Shown here: positions 33,036 to 44,110 of the stretch, in pieces
Numbering within the stretch: the first letter of the stretch is position 1
Layout of the letters: each line of letters starts with the position of its first letter
Assembly (NCBI GenBank): GCA_037043455.1
Contig: JAWPHD010001138.1
Span: 186,001-250,000 of the forward strand
Length of the DNA stretch: 64,000 nt
Direction: 5' to 3'
Origin: Cyrtodaria siliqua
Lineage: Eukaryota > Mollusca > Bivalvia > Adapedonta > Hiatellidae
The notes under the pieces: generated by a model
Told to the model about the DNA's origin: nothing
Databases searched by the model: none
Seen by the model: only the letters and a program-made list of their open reading frames with translations
Made by a program: the position numbers and the translations under genes

Positions 33036-33895
33036 CCCTGTTCCAATTTGAGAAAACTGATTTTGCGACTCTTTTCTTTAAGTGTTTTTATAATGTTTTT
33101 CTATATAAAACTGCAAAAGAGGACACGTCCCTATAAGGCGACGTGTCCACATGTAGAAAAAAATGTCTAATTTTTTTTTTATTGCCATGTTTAACGGGTT
33201 TTTAAGCAATACATATTTGACCTTTTCTCAACGTCGGCCATTTTTTGTAAAAAAAAAAGTAAGCCAACAACGATCGTTATTTTGGTACGAATTCCGCGAT
33301 TTTGAGCAAGAGGACACATACGCATATCTACAATAACACAAGCGGAAGGTATGTATGTGTTTAAAGTTACCTGTCAGATCCTAATTGTATATGAAATCTT
33401 CGATTAATGTTTGTACCTCATGATTTTCTCTTTCTTTTCGACGGCCATTTTAAAATAAAAATAATCACGTATAATTTGTTGAACACCAGTCAAAATTGTG
33501 TGCAACTTTGAAACAACTCATGTGATTGGTCGGTTTTCCACAATTGACGCACGCAGTCTGGTATTTTATCATGGACTTTCCATGAATGAAACTACTATGT
33601 TGATAGGGAAGCAGTCAAGAAATACAATGAATGAAATTATATTCAATGATTTTATTGGTTAGAATTACAATAACCTTATTACGTCACATACTTCGTATGT
33701 GTTATTGTGGCAAGATATCACCAGCCCATGTATTATTGTTGCATCAGTCAAGTGCTATTCAAATTAATCCAATAGTTATGTGTGAACATTCCAGCAAAGG
33801 GATTGCTACTTGTTAATGCTGCTATTTGTTATTGTTGAGCCAGTATATCATCTATTTACATGATCTTCATGGTATCCATATTGTCATGTAGACTA
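33036..33895. other. No gene seen; one hairpin
   Basis: A perfect 9-bp-arm hairpin (GGACACGTC/GACGTGTCC) lies at 33121-33148. The remainder is AT-rich with no supported coding sequence. Confidence 0.4.
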
Positions 33896-33899
33896 AGAT

Positions 33900-34443
33900 G
33901 TGTTTAATGATGATCAAACTGAAAACGAATGTAATTACATTGATAGTAAATATGTATGGGATAATGAGTTAAAGGCACACTTTGTAACATCATTAAACTC
34001 TGAAGATATACAAATGCAGTTCAATATTTTAAAACATGGCATTGAAGATGTAAAATGCAATACAGATGTAGATAATAAGGTCGAGCATTTTTGCCAAATT
34101 CTTGGTAATATTGCAGATCCTCTGTTTAGAAAGACTATATCGCATAACCAAAATGAATATGAATATGCGAATAAAAAAGATAAAGCATGGTTTAATGGTG
34201 ACTGTCAAGAAAAGGGAAGATGTTTCGAATTTAATCTGAATAAATATAGAGAATGTACAAATAAAGTAAATAAGGTTGCATTAGTGAATTCTAGATCAAG
34301 CTATAAGAATACAATAAGAAAACTAAAATATCAGTTCGATAGTGTGCAAACATGCAAATTAGAACAAAATCGGTATAAAAACGTTAAAGTTTACTGGAAT
34401 ATGCTTAAGGGCCTTGCAGGTATAAAAACGCTAAAGTTTACTG
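33900..34443 (+). pseudogene. LINE fragment: endonuclease-RT linker
   Basis: The open frame is 5'-truncated (no ATG at its edge). It encodes KYVWDNELKAHFVTSL, ADPLFRKTI, KAWFNGDCQEK and YKNTIRKLKYQFDSVQTCKL, then YKNVKVYWNMLKGLAG. The W-F-(D/N)-x-x-C and Y-W-x-M-L-K spacing is typical of the region between endonuclease and reverse transcriptase in non-LTR retrotransposons. It belongs to a different family from the LINE at 14587-16470, which has KPWWN here. The last codons run into a 47-bp tandem repeat made from the element's own coding sequence. Confidence 0.75.
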
Positions 34444-34653
34444 GACTATGATTAAGGGCCTTGCAAGTATAAAAACGCTAAAGTTTACTGGACTATGCTT
34501 AAGGGCCTTGCAGGTATAAAAACGCTAAAGTTTACTGGAATATGCTTAAGGGCCTTGCAGGTATAAAAACGCTAAAGTTTACTGGTCTATGCTTAAGGGC
34601 CTTGCAGGTATAAAAACGCTAATGTTTACTGGAATATGCGAAAGGGCCTTGCA
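34372..34653 (+). repeat. 47-bp tandem repeat within LINE coding sequence
   Basis: Six units of 'ggtataaaaacgctaaagtt', 'tactggaatatgcttaaggg', 'ccttgca'. Each differs by one to four bases and the next partial unit begins at 34654. The unit is derived from the RYKNVKVYWNMLKGLA codons. As 47 is not a multiple of three, each duplication shifts the frame and destroys the ORF. Both ends share 'ggtataaaaac', consistent with slippage at a short homology. Confidence 0.95.
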
Positions 34654-35043
34654 GGTATAAAAACATCTAATGTAAATGTATCAATGTTTGAAACATATTT
34701 TAAAAGTGTGAACAACCCAGATGATCCTTATTTTACGCCTGATGAAGATGTGATATGTAAACGTCGTCAATCAAACGATACTCCATCCCTAGTAAAGATA
34801 GGATATTGTCCTTTTTATAATAAAATCGTAAAATGGGGACATGACCATGAGTCTGCAGCTAGATTTAAATATTGCAAAGTTATGAGAAAAACCTACTCCA
34901 ATTTAAGCATGCAATTGTGTGGATTATGTGTGCACAAGGAGTTCTCCTACCTAGGAGGAAGTCCGGATGGACTGGTGAAAATTGACGGTCAAGTTGAAGG
35001 TGTGTTGGAAATTAAATGTCCTTATAAATGGAGTTTTAAATAA
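34636..35043 (+). pseudogene. LINE-YqaJ nuclease in-frame chimera
   Basis: 135 codons from an ATG at 34636. Residues 17-39 (MFETYFKSVNNPDDPYFTPD and EDV) continue the LINE linker. From about residue 40 the sequence is a YqaJ/lambda-exonuclease-type domain: WGHDHESAAR (Glu72), LCGLCVHKEF, YLGGSPDGLV (Asp111) and VLEIKCPYK (Glu125 and Lys127). These form the D-(E)xK metal-binding nuclease core. The domain normally digests or processes DNA ends in viral and transposon recombination. It stops at 35041-35043 soon after the last motif, so its C-terminus is missing. The polymerase part of the LINE is absent from between the two halves; LINE sequence resumes immediately after. Whether the chimera was ever expressed is unknown. 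Confidence 0.7.
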
Positions 35044-35260
35044 GCCGAATAGCATACCAGTAAATGAACGTAAATGTATCTCATGTGCAAAACTAGAAGA
35101 TGAGTATCACTTTGTTATTGAATGTTCATTATATAATGAGTTAAGAGAAAAATATATAAAGAAGTATTATTGGAAAATACCAAGTATGTTTAAGTTTTTG
35201 GAACTTTCAAATAGAGAAAATCACAAAATTAAAAAAAAATCTGAGTGTCTTTGTTTTTAA
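35041..35260 (+). pseudogene. LINE C-terminal Cys/His region
   Basis: In a shifted frame the sequence reads IPVNERKCISCAKLEDEYHF, continues VIECSLYNELREKYI and KYYWKIPSMFKFLEL, then stops at 35258-35260. The C-x2-C ... H-F-V-x-x-C pattern followed by Y-x-x-L-R-x-x-Y is the C-terminal zinc-knuckle-like segment found after the reverse transcriptase of many LINEs. It therefore closes the element whose middle was replaced by the YqaJ fragment. AT-rich sequence with short A runs follows. Confidence 0.75.
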
Positions 35261-36081
35261 AGCCTTATTCAAATATATGAAACTTACTCTTTAATATTAA
35301 GACCAGTTAACTTAAAGTTGTTTCTGTTTTGTTCTGTTTTTTAACAAAGATTTCAAATGTTATTAAAGTTGCTTTTTAATGTTTCTATAAAAGGTGAAAT
35401 AAAGTTATTTAGGATTTAAACGACTGTCATCTTCTCCGCATATGTTATGCGATTAAAGACTGTTTAAAATGTATTATTAATAATAATACCCAGCATGATT
35501 GAAAATATTTCTTGAATTGTTACTTTCAAAAGCTTTATAATTAAATATCGTGTTGTTGTTGAAACATTAGTACTTTTGCATAAGTACGCATAACTATTGC
35601 ATGTACCTGCTGTCAACCTTGTATATATATATATATGTGTTTTGTATCCTCATGGGTCTTATGACCTTTTGGAATTTTGCTCAATAAAAGATATATATGT
35701 CAAATTACGGCAGTTAGCACGAAAACAAGACGACGTTACGTCACACAAACAGAACAAGTTCATCAGACAAATCAACTGCACCATTTTTTGTTTTAGCTCC
35801 GCCTCAAAAGCAAATGTTATTCACTGGTAATTGAGGCGCAACAAAACACAATAGTTTATTGCAAGCATGTGCAGTAGAAATGTAAATATTTGCAGATGAA
35901 AACAAGAAACTGTTTCAAACGAATAAATGATGAATGCATATTATGAATATTGTTTTGTTACAACAATACATTTTCCGAGGATATGTACAAGTTCTTATCG
36001 AATAGTCGGAGGAACGATGCAAATAACTTCAAACAATTATATAAAAATCAATAGAACTTAAACATCATCAAAGACATATTC
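35261..36081. other. No gene seen; possible 3' UTR
   Basis: Non-coding. A minus-strand AATAAA at 35860-35855 lies about 225 bp downstream of the stop codon of the candidate peptide gene and could be its polyadenylation signal. A 'gacgttacgtc' palindrome-like motif occurs near 35731. Confidence 0.35.
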
Positions 36082-36426
36082 TTAGAAGCCATTAACATAT
36101 ACTGGAGAGACGATGCCAGTTATATTATAATAATACGGATTGACTGTAAATTATAAACAATGCAAGTATATCGGAAGTATGTCAGACAGTATTCAAAATG
36201 AGTTATAATAAACAGAAATATGTGTAAAACGTTTCGAAATCTTCTAGAAATGCACTCAAATGTTCCAAACCAAAAGCATTTCGAACCGCGACAAAGATCC
36301 AAATTTAGAAATAAATATATATGACATAAAAGCTTAAACTGAAACAGTAAAACGCTTACATGTTACTGAAGATAACATCACGAGCGTCATCAGTACAAGG
36401 ACCAACACTGTATACTTCATCTTCAT
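36082..36426 (-). CDS. Candidate small secreted peptide, two exons
   Basis: Exon 1 (36426-36360) encodes MKMKYTVLVLVLMTLVML then SSVT: a charged N-terminus, a long hydrophobic core and small residues before a cleavage site, a near-ideal signal peptide. It ends CAT|GTAAGC, a strong donor, one base into a codon. The first plausible acceptor, 'gtttataatttacag' (AG at 36145-36144), opens exon 2 (36143-36082) in the matching phase: FNPYYYNITGIVSPVYVNGF, stop TAA. This would give a mature peptide of about 20 residues with one N-glycosylation sequon (NIT), rich in Tyr and lacking Cys. The intron would be 216 bp. A TATA box lies at 36563-36572 and AATAAA at 35855-35860. The signal peptide and donor are seen; the choice of exon 2 is inference and a later exon is possible. 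No known family was recognised. Confidence 0.45.
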
Positions 36427-36562
36427 CTTGTAGTTGTTTTCTTTTCTTTTTTTTTAGCTGTGTGATAACTCTTTGTTCTGCTTAAAGTTGTCTTCTTTCT
36501 GCTTGGATGCTGTGACAAGTAGAAGCTGTAGAAGCTGACAACTGTTCGAGAATGTTGAAGAT

Positions 36563-36572
36563 AATATATATG
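36563..36572 (-). promoter_or_regulatory. TATA box of candidate peptide gene
   Basis: CATATATATTAT on the minus strand, about 140 bp before the start codon at 36426. A transcription start about 30 bp downstream (near 36538) would leave a leader of about 110 nt that includes an A-rich run just before the ATG. Confidence 0.35.
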
Positions 36573-36599
36573 GGTGATCGGCAATTATGCAATACCTCA

Positions 36600-37312
36600 T
36601 TTTTCATTAACAACTGAGGTAAAAGGGGGAAAACAGTACTGGACCCTGATCGTTGATGAAATTTTAAGTTTTATTTTTTAAGTTGCTATAACAGGACTGC
36701 ATGCATCACATAAAAGTACACATTTTTAGGTGACATAAATGTTTGACAACTTGTTTATGTAATTGCTTTACGTTCTTCCGCATATGTCGCACGTACGTAA
36801 TGGAATTTATGACGCAACAAATCATTGTATTTGTTTTATTTCAATGAGTTTTCAGAATTGATATTTTCCGATTAAAAAGTCAAACAAACACATCTAGAAT
36901 ACTTTTTGGTCCTTAGTAAAGTGTAATATTAATAAATGAAGAAATCAAATGAGCGTTGAATGTACAAGACGGGCAGGTCAGCGAAAAGACATACAGAAGA
37001 TGGGCAAGGTAGCGCAAAGTTAATATCAAAGACACCAAGATTATAAGTTATGTTTTATTTACACTTTTTTTTTTTCGTCCTTGGTAAAGTATATAATATT
37101 AATAAATGCATAGAGGGAGGCGAGGGGATGGGAATTGGGAAGGGGCGAGGAGGGGCGTGAAATCTTGTTCTGCGATTTAGATTTAGTGAATTATGGCGCA
37201 TTTTCAGAAAATTATAGTTGTTAAATTCAATGATGAACAACTGTGTAACCGTCACTTCCCGCCAGTTTATGCTCGTGAATTGAAACAACTTGATATTATC
37301 TTAAATTTTGTT
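36600..37312. other. No gene seen
   Basis: AT-rich sequence. A G-rich patch at 37108-37160 ('gagggaggcgaggggatggg') gives a Pro-rich frame on the minus strand without further support. 'ccttggtaaagt.ta.tatt' is repeated near 36910 and 37080. Confidence 0.35.
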
Positions 37313-37640
37313 TTCATAACCCTTTCCTGCTGTTCCGGTTAAGCAGTTTAAATGGTTTTTAATGGTATTGATTATTGCATACAACTGTGATCATACAAAA
37401 TCTATATTAAAACGCAGACGTATGACGAAGTTTATATATTATATGGGTATATCAGCGTGCGTCATAAGTTTAGAATTGTATAGATGGATTAATATTGTAT
37501 TACACTTATAAACAAAAATGAACTACTGAGTGAATCCCAAAAAAAGTACCATGAGCGGACTTCAATTGCTTTATTCGTGTATAAATGGATGACATATTAG
37601 AATAAAAATACCCTGTATTTTAAATTAATGTGCAGGCCTG
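37313..37640. repeat. Dispersed repeat, paired with 39705-39975
   Basis: 'ccctttcctgctgttccggt', 'atatgggtatatcagcgtgc', 'ccatgagcggacttcaattg', 'ctttatt' and 'aataccctgtatttt' match 39710-39975 in the same order. The second copy passes straight into the 930-bp tandem repeat. Confidence 0.75.
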
Positions 37641-37824
37641 GGTCTACAGGGCCTCAATATTGGGTTAGTATGAAGTGTTGATACATAACTTATTGATGAT
37701 AGCTGTATATCTTATTCATGCTGTTGTATAGAATCCTATAGAACAAAAACCCTATAGAACTCGCCATTTAAAAAAAAAGAAATATAATATAATTAATAAA
37801 ATACGGTAACTATTATTTTGCATA

Positions 37825-37942
37825 TATTGTCCGTTTTGTCTTATGAAATGGTCCGTTTTGTCCTTATACATGGTCCGTTTTGTCCAGCGATCTGGTCCAT
37901 TTTGGTCCTGATCCGTTAAGTCCATGGCCCGTTTCGTCCATG
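37825..37942. repeat. ~27-bp tandem repeat, GGTCCGTTTTGTCC
   Basis: Five or so degenerate copies of 'tggtccgttttgtccttata', with 'tggtccattttggtcc' and 'ggcccgtttcgtcc' as later variants. Confidence 0.8.
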
Positions 37943-38039
37943 TACGCATTTTAAATATTTGGTCCTCTATAGGCATCTTTTTTACACAACAAAACAAAAC
38001 ATGTAACAAATACATACCAGATATAGAGTGGCAATGTTA

Positions 38040-38310
38040 TATACGTTGTATAAGTAATAATTCAAGGGCCATAACTCTGCTATTTCTAATCTGACATGGC
38101 CAGTTTTTGAAAGTGTCAATGTTTTCGTTTATGACAAAGGTAACTTCAGGAAATAAAATATTAAAAAAGCAAAAGGGGATGGGAGTTTTTATTGCTATTG
38201 AACAAGCCTGGTAAATATCGGATAAAAATGTAAACAAAACTAAGTTTAGTCATTTTATTCAAGGGCCAAAACTCTACCGTTTCAAGTGCGACATGACTAG
38301 TTTTTGAATT
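38040..38310. repeat. Two ~200-bp tandem-core units
   Basis: 'attcaagggcca.aactct' begins at about 38060 and 38259; each continues 'gacatg.c.agtttttgaa' and 'tacgac.aagatgactt'. The 'caagggccataactct' phrase is common in bivalve repeats. Confidence 0.65.
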
Positions 38311-38561
38311 TGTGCACACTTTCTTCTACGACCAAGATGACTTTATGAAATAACATATTTCCAGAGAAAAGGCGGGACGAGTTGGGGCAGGGGTGTGTGT
38401 GCTTTGTGTGTCATGGGGTTTGTGTTAAGTTTTTTTTTAAAATAAGCTTTCCTCTGAAGTTGAAATGACGTCAGACTAATTTTCACGAGTATTTTGCGTC
38501 AACTATGAAAACAAATAAACAACTATTGAAAGTGAAAATTACTCAACGTTTTACAATTTCC

Positions 38562-38905
38562 AGCAGTAGTAGTAGAGCACCATCTTCATAGGTATACTCA
38601 TCGTATGTTTTCTTTGCACAAGTATGTTGTTTTTACTTTCCCACCATCATGCTTTACAGACAACCCCTTTCGCAACCATCATATGTTTGCTACTGCTACT
38701 GCTAACTGCTGCCAGCAGTAGCAGCAGTAGCAGCAGTACTGCCAGCAATAGCAGCAGTAGAGCACCATCTCAATAGGTATACTCATCGCGTATACTCATC
38801 GCAAGTATGTTTTCTTTGCGCAAGTATGTTGTTTCTACTTTCCCACCGTCATGTTTAACAGACAACCCCTTTCGCAACCATCATAATTATGTTAGCTACT
38901 GCTGA
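38562..38905. repeat. Tandem duplication around a CAG/TAG microsatellite
   Basis: 'agagcaccatct', 'caataggtatactcatcg', 'gcaagtatgttgttt.tact', 'ttcccaccgtcatg' and 'acaaccccttTCGCAACC' occur at 38574-38690 and again at 38759-38888. They are separated by an imperfect (CAGTAG)n tract at 38690-38760. The second copy has an extra small duplication of 'gtatactcatcgc'. Confidence 0.85.
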
Positions 38906-39704
38906 ATACGCCATATATTCTGACATTTATATTTTCATTTAAACGATTTACACCTGCGCAAATACAAAGGGAATTTCAGTAACCATACTACAATTGCCCC
39001 ATACTACAAATCGGGTAGAGTCTATCTGAGATCGTTGCTTATTTAAAAACCTCGATGGGCTACGCCAATTTTCTAGACGAAAACTATTGTGTATATAGTA
39101 TATTAGTCTGTTAATTAAAGCAGGGTCCCAATGATCAGTACATGAAAAATGCTTATTAATAAATGCAGACAATTCTCAAGTTTTTGATATATCCACTTAT
39201 CACAAGCAGAATTGCCGAGTTACCTCTCATTCTGATTGTTAATGCTCACTTACTTGACACTAACAACACACAAAAGAGACGTCGGTCCTATTCTACCACA
39301 AATCACCCAAACATGGTTCCTGAACTCACGGGCGATTCAGTACCAGCTGTATGGGTAACTCTTTAAAGTACATACCTTTAATATGAAACATTCTTTAAAA
39401 TGTGTTTTTGACATTATGAAGTTTTCTTTCATTTTGTCAATTTATATAATTATTAGATTCGCAAAGATGTTCATCAAACATTTTATGATAATTTTATAAT
39501 CTATAACACATATTTAGCATTTTTAAAATCAAATTAATGCATTTTGTCCATTAAATCATCATTTTATGTGTGGGAAATTTCCATTACATACCCTTTACAG
39601 TTTTTATTAACTCTTAAAAGCGGATTCAGATACAATATTTATTTCCCATGAAAGTTTATGATCGTGTAATAAACACAACTTGAAGGTATCTTACATTTAG
39701 TTTC
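38906..39704. other. No gene seen
   Basis: AT-rich, no supported coding sequence. The two short frames at 38948-39172 and 39163-39366 show no motif. Confidence 0.35.
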
Positions 39705-39920
39705 CCACCCTTTCCTACTGTTCCGGTTAAGCAACTCTGATTCATACGCTAAACGTGTATATATTAAAACGTATACGTTTGACGAAATTTAAATCTTATA
39801 TGGGTACATCAGGGTTCGTCAACATTTTAGAATTGTTTAAATGCAATTAGTATTGAATTACATTTATACAAAATAAATAAACTGAGTGCAAAAGAAGTTC
39901 CATGAGCGGATTTCAATTGC

Positions 39921-42710
39921 TTTATTGATGTAGAAATTGATGGCATATTTGATAACAATACCCTGCATTTCAAACGCACACAATTATTTGTTTGATATTA
40001 ATTTAGTATAGAACTGAAATGAGATTAGATACTCATTGTCATTTTCCGTCATTTTTGGACGGTGCCGCCCAGCAACAGTCCTATGTAGTGTGAAATCTGT
40101 CTAGAAACCAAAGATCACCCGATTACAGCGCGATAAATGTAGTACCATCTGCAAGGCTGTAAATGGCAAAAGATCCATATATTGACAAAATACTGATAAA
40201 TATGTAAGCGTTAGTAAACATTAAATGGACATGCGGCAATCTTGATTTTTTTAAAAACTCACGGCGTCCCGTTAGTTTTTTCTCTTAACTTGCATTTGTT
40301 CAGTCATTAATATTAATTATAAGAATAGTATTAAGCAATTTGTTTTTGCATATTATTACTTTTTGATATTATTGCACAAATAAAATTAAAACTTATAGTA
40401 AAATAAGACGAAATAGTGAATACTTAAAATTTGATTTATTTAAAAGTAAAAACGATACTGCATATTACTCGAGACACCCATTTCAAACACTTCAAGATTG
40501 CCATGTGTCCCTTTAAGTGATTTTTCAAGTAATACGCTGTTGATCCTGTACAAATTAACACCCATAATTTATGCCTACATGAGGTTGGGGTAAAAGTCGT
40601 ACGCTACCGTACATTCCGAAAAATAACGAAAATAGCAGGTGCGTAGTACGGAGAATATCGAAAGTAGCAATATATAGTTTAGTAACGAATCTATAGAGAT
40701 CATCGGTATATTATCAGTATGAAGTATATATATATAACGACAAAAGATAATGTTTAGTATTCATTCATATATAAGAACAATTAGCATGTATAGCACCGCT
40801 AACATTCCGCTAAATGTTAAAACCTCCGCTAAATGTTATACATTTTACGCTTTATTGATGTAGAAATTGATGGCATATTTGATAACAATACCCTGCATTT
40901 CAAACGCACACAATTATTTGTTTGATATTAATTTAGTATAGAACTGAAATGAGATTAGATACTCATTGTCATTTTCCGTCATTTTTGGACGGTGCCGCCC
41001 AGCAACAGTCCTATGTAGTGTGAAATCTGTCTAGAAACCAAAGATCACCCGATTACAGCGCGATAAATGTAGTACCATCTGCAAGGCTGTAAATGGCAAA
41101 AGATCCATATATTGACAAAATACTGATAAATATGTAAGCGTTAGTAAACATTAAATGGACATGCGGCAATCTTGATTTTTTTAAAAACTCACGGCGTCCC
41201 GTTAGTTTTTTCTCTTAACTTGCATTTGTTCAGTCATTAATATTAATTATAAGAATAGTATTAAGCAATTTGTTTTTGCATATTATTACTTTTTGATATT
41301 ATTGCACAAATAAAATTAAAACTTATAGTAAAATAAGACGAAATAGTGAATACTTAAAATTTGATTTATTTAAAAGTAAAAACGATACTGCATATTACTC
41401 GAGACACCCATTTCAAACACTTCAAGATTGCCATGTGTCCCTTTAAGTGATTTTTCAAGTAATACGCTGTTGATCCTGTACAAATTAACACCCATAATTT
41501 ATGCCTACATGAGGTTGGGGTAAAAGTCGTACGCTACCGTACATTCCGAAAAATAACGAAAATAGCAGGTGCGTAGTACGGAGAATATCGAAAGTAGCAA
41601 TATATAGTTTAGTAACGAATCTATAGAGATCATCGGTATATTATCAGTATGAAGTATATATATATAACGACAAAAGATAATGTTTAGTATTCATTCATAT
41701 ATAAGAACAATTAGCATGTATAGCACCGCTAACATTCCGCTAAATGTTAAAACCTCCGCTAAATGTTATACATTTTACGCTTTATTGATGTAGAAATTGA
41801 TGGCATATTTGATAACAATACCCTGCATTTCAAACGCACACAATTATTTGTTTGATATTAATTTAGTATAGAACTGAAATGAGATTAGATACTCATTGTC
41901 ATTTTCCGTCATTTTTGGACGGTGCCGCCCAGCAACAGTCCTATGTAGTGTGAAATCTGTCTAGAAACCAAAGATCACCCGATTACAGCGCGATAAATGT
42001 AGTACCATCTGCAAGGCTGTAAATGGCAAAAGATCCATATATTGACAAAATACTGATAAATATGTAAGCGTTAGTAAACATTAAATGGACATGCGGCAAT
42101 CTTGATTTTTTTAAAAACTCACGGCGTCCCGTTAGTTTTTTCTCTTAACTTGCATTTGTTCAGTCATTAATATTAATTATAAGAATAGTATTAAGCAATT
42201 TGTTTTTGCATATTATTACTTTTTGATATTATTGCACAAATAAAATTAAAACTTATAGTAAAATAAGACGAAATAGTGAATACTTAAAATTTGATTTATT
42301 TAAAAGTAAAAACGATACTGCATATTACTCGAGACACCCATTTCAAACACTTCAAGATTGCCATGTGTCCCTTTAAGTGATTTTTCAAGTAATACGCTGT
42401 TGATCCTGTACAAATTAACACCCATAATTTATGCCTACATGAGGTTGGGGTAAAAGTCGTACGCTACCGTACATTCCGAAAAATAACGAAAATAGCAGGT
42501 GCGTAGTACGGAGAATATCGAAAGTAGCAATATATAGTTTAGTAACGAATCTATAGAGATCATCGGTATATTATCAGTATGAAGTATATATATATAACGA
42601 CAAAAGATAATGTTTAGTATTCATTCATATATAAGAACAATTAGCATGTATAGCACCGCTAACATTCCGCTAAATGTTAAAACCTCCGCTAAATGTTATA
42701 CATTTTACGC
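39921..42710. repeat. Three identical 930-bp tandem units
   Basis: Units are 39921-40850, 40851-41780 and 41781-42710. Comparing the text line by line I saw no difference between the three. Each begins 'tttattgatgtagaaattga' and ends 'gttatacattttacgc'. Each contains a GC-richer patch 'gacggtgccgcccagcaaca'. The tail of each holds 'accgctaacattccgctaaa', the start of the sub-repeat block that forms the inverted repeat at 42649-42840. No coding sequence. Identity over 2.8 kb means a very recent amplification, ongoing homogenisation, or an assembly duplication. Confidence 0.97.
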
Positions 42711-42840
42711 TAAAACTTAAAACATTTCCGCTAAATGTTAAAACTTCCGCTAAATGTTAAAAAATTACTAACCACTAAATGTTATAAATTTTAACATTTA
42801 GGTTTAGTGAAATCCGTTAACCGCTAAATGTTAAAAGTCA
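42649..42840 (+). repeat. Left ~190-bp inverted repeat (CCGCTAAATGTTAAAA)
   Basis: Begins 'gtatagcaccgctaa' and consists of about eight copies of 'ccgctaaatgttaaaa' in both orientations, ending 'cgctaaatgttaaaagtca'. The reverse complement is found at 47677-47843 in the same unit order, so the pair could bound one 5.2-kb element. Confidence 0.75.
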
Positions 42841-42942
42841 GAATTATATCTGTAAAGCATCGAATTGTATAACAGTGCTGTTTAAATGACTCGACGATGT
42901 CGTTATGATAGAAATCCCATAAACGCCATACTTTCAGTAACA

Positions 42943-43012
42943 GTGCTGCTGCTGTTGCTGCTGTTGCTGCTGCTTCTGCTGCTGCTGTTGTTTTGTTGTT
43001 GCTGCTGTTTTC
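42943..43012 (+). repeat. (CTG/TTG)n microsatellite
   Basis: 'gtgctgctgctgttgctgct' repeating with TTG and TTC interruptions for about 65 bp. The Leu-rich frame across it is a by-product. Confidence 0.9.
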
Positions 43013-43695
43013 GTTTTTTTAGCGCACATTACGACGTAATGAAGTCTCTATATCACCGTAGGCTTTTATACACAGGATACTGAAGGTAACCGCGTTCTTG
43101 TTCGCCTTTTGGACAAGACTTTGCACGTACTGAGAATAACAATAAGGCAGTCCGAGGAAAACCTTTCAAGTTTAATTGTCCAATGAACAGCTGCCGTTAA
43201 TATGTAAAAAAAAAAATGGCGATCCTTAGCGTAAGTTTATTTCTTAATCATTGAATACCTTTTTATGCATACTCACATTCCAATTGTATTTTTTTATGTT
43301 AAAAGGACAAGAGGCAATCCCGAAATTATTGTATGTAATTGTATATAATTGTATGAACAATAAAACCATATATATATATCGGAAAGAAGTATTGTTGGAA
43401 TGTGCGTGTGCGTGCCTGCGTGCGTGCGGAAGTTGTTATCAACGGAAGAAATACCAGCTTTAACAGCACTGTCCCGCAAAATAACGGCAAAATTACACTA
43501 AATAACCATTTCTCAAAACTCTATTCACGTGTTTAGTCATAAATTAATTTACATGTGCCGATTAAAAGCATAGGTTTTACGGATACTTAAAATACGCGAG
43601 ATTGAATATGCGTTAAATGAATTATTTTAATTCGACGTTCCAGTTTTGATTTTTGCTTCGCTGGTTAAAAGATGTTTATATTGTGTCTATAGAGT
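43013..43695. other. No gene seen
   Basis: AT-rich. A short (GTGC)n-like tract, 'gtgcgtgtgcgtgcctgcgt', lies at about 43402-43428. No supported gene. Confidence 0.35.
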
Positions 43696-44110
43696 TCCAT
43701 AACCATATTATACACTTACTTTGCATGAACATATGTATACAACATTCAAACCTTCCTAGGTCCGGGGTCTGTCACGACCCCTGGGGAAATAAACCCTGTG
43801 TCATAACTTGGAAACCGTTGAGATATCCACCAGTATACACTTAATAGACACGAACAGACAGATAGAACCATCCAACCAGCAATGGTCCTGTGGTCCATCA
43901 CCACCCTTTGGGACATAGCCCCTGGGTCATAACTTGGACACCATTGAGATCACCACTATATAACCATGCATACACTTACTGGACATAAACAGATGGATAC
44001 AGCCTTCCCAAGAGCATCGGGCCGGGATCTGTCCCCAACCCTGGGTAAATATCCCCTGAGTCATAACTTGAACACCGTTGAGATCACCACCCTATAACCA
44101 CATATACCAT
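43696..44110. repeat. Three ~145-bp tandem units
   Basis: Each has 'acacttact', 'acaaacaga.ggatac', 'ccggg.tctgt', 'cc.ctgggtaaat', 'gtcataacttgga', 'caccgttgagat.accacc'. Same orientation, 70-80 percent alike by eye. Typical of tandem-core elements; no coding sequence. Confidence 0.75.

Noticed and set aside
35597..35830. Minus-strand MVQLICLMNLFCLC signal-like start
   Set aside because: No donor or continuing frame supports it; probably chance.
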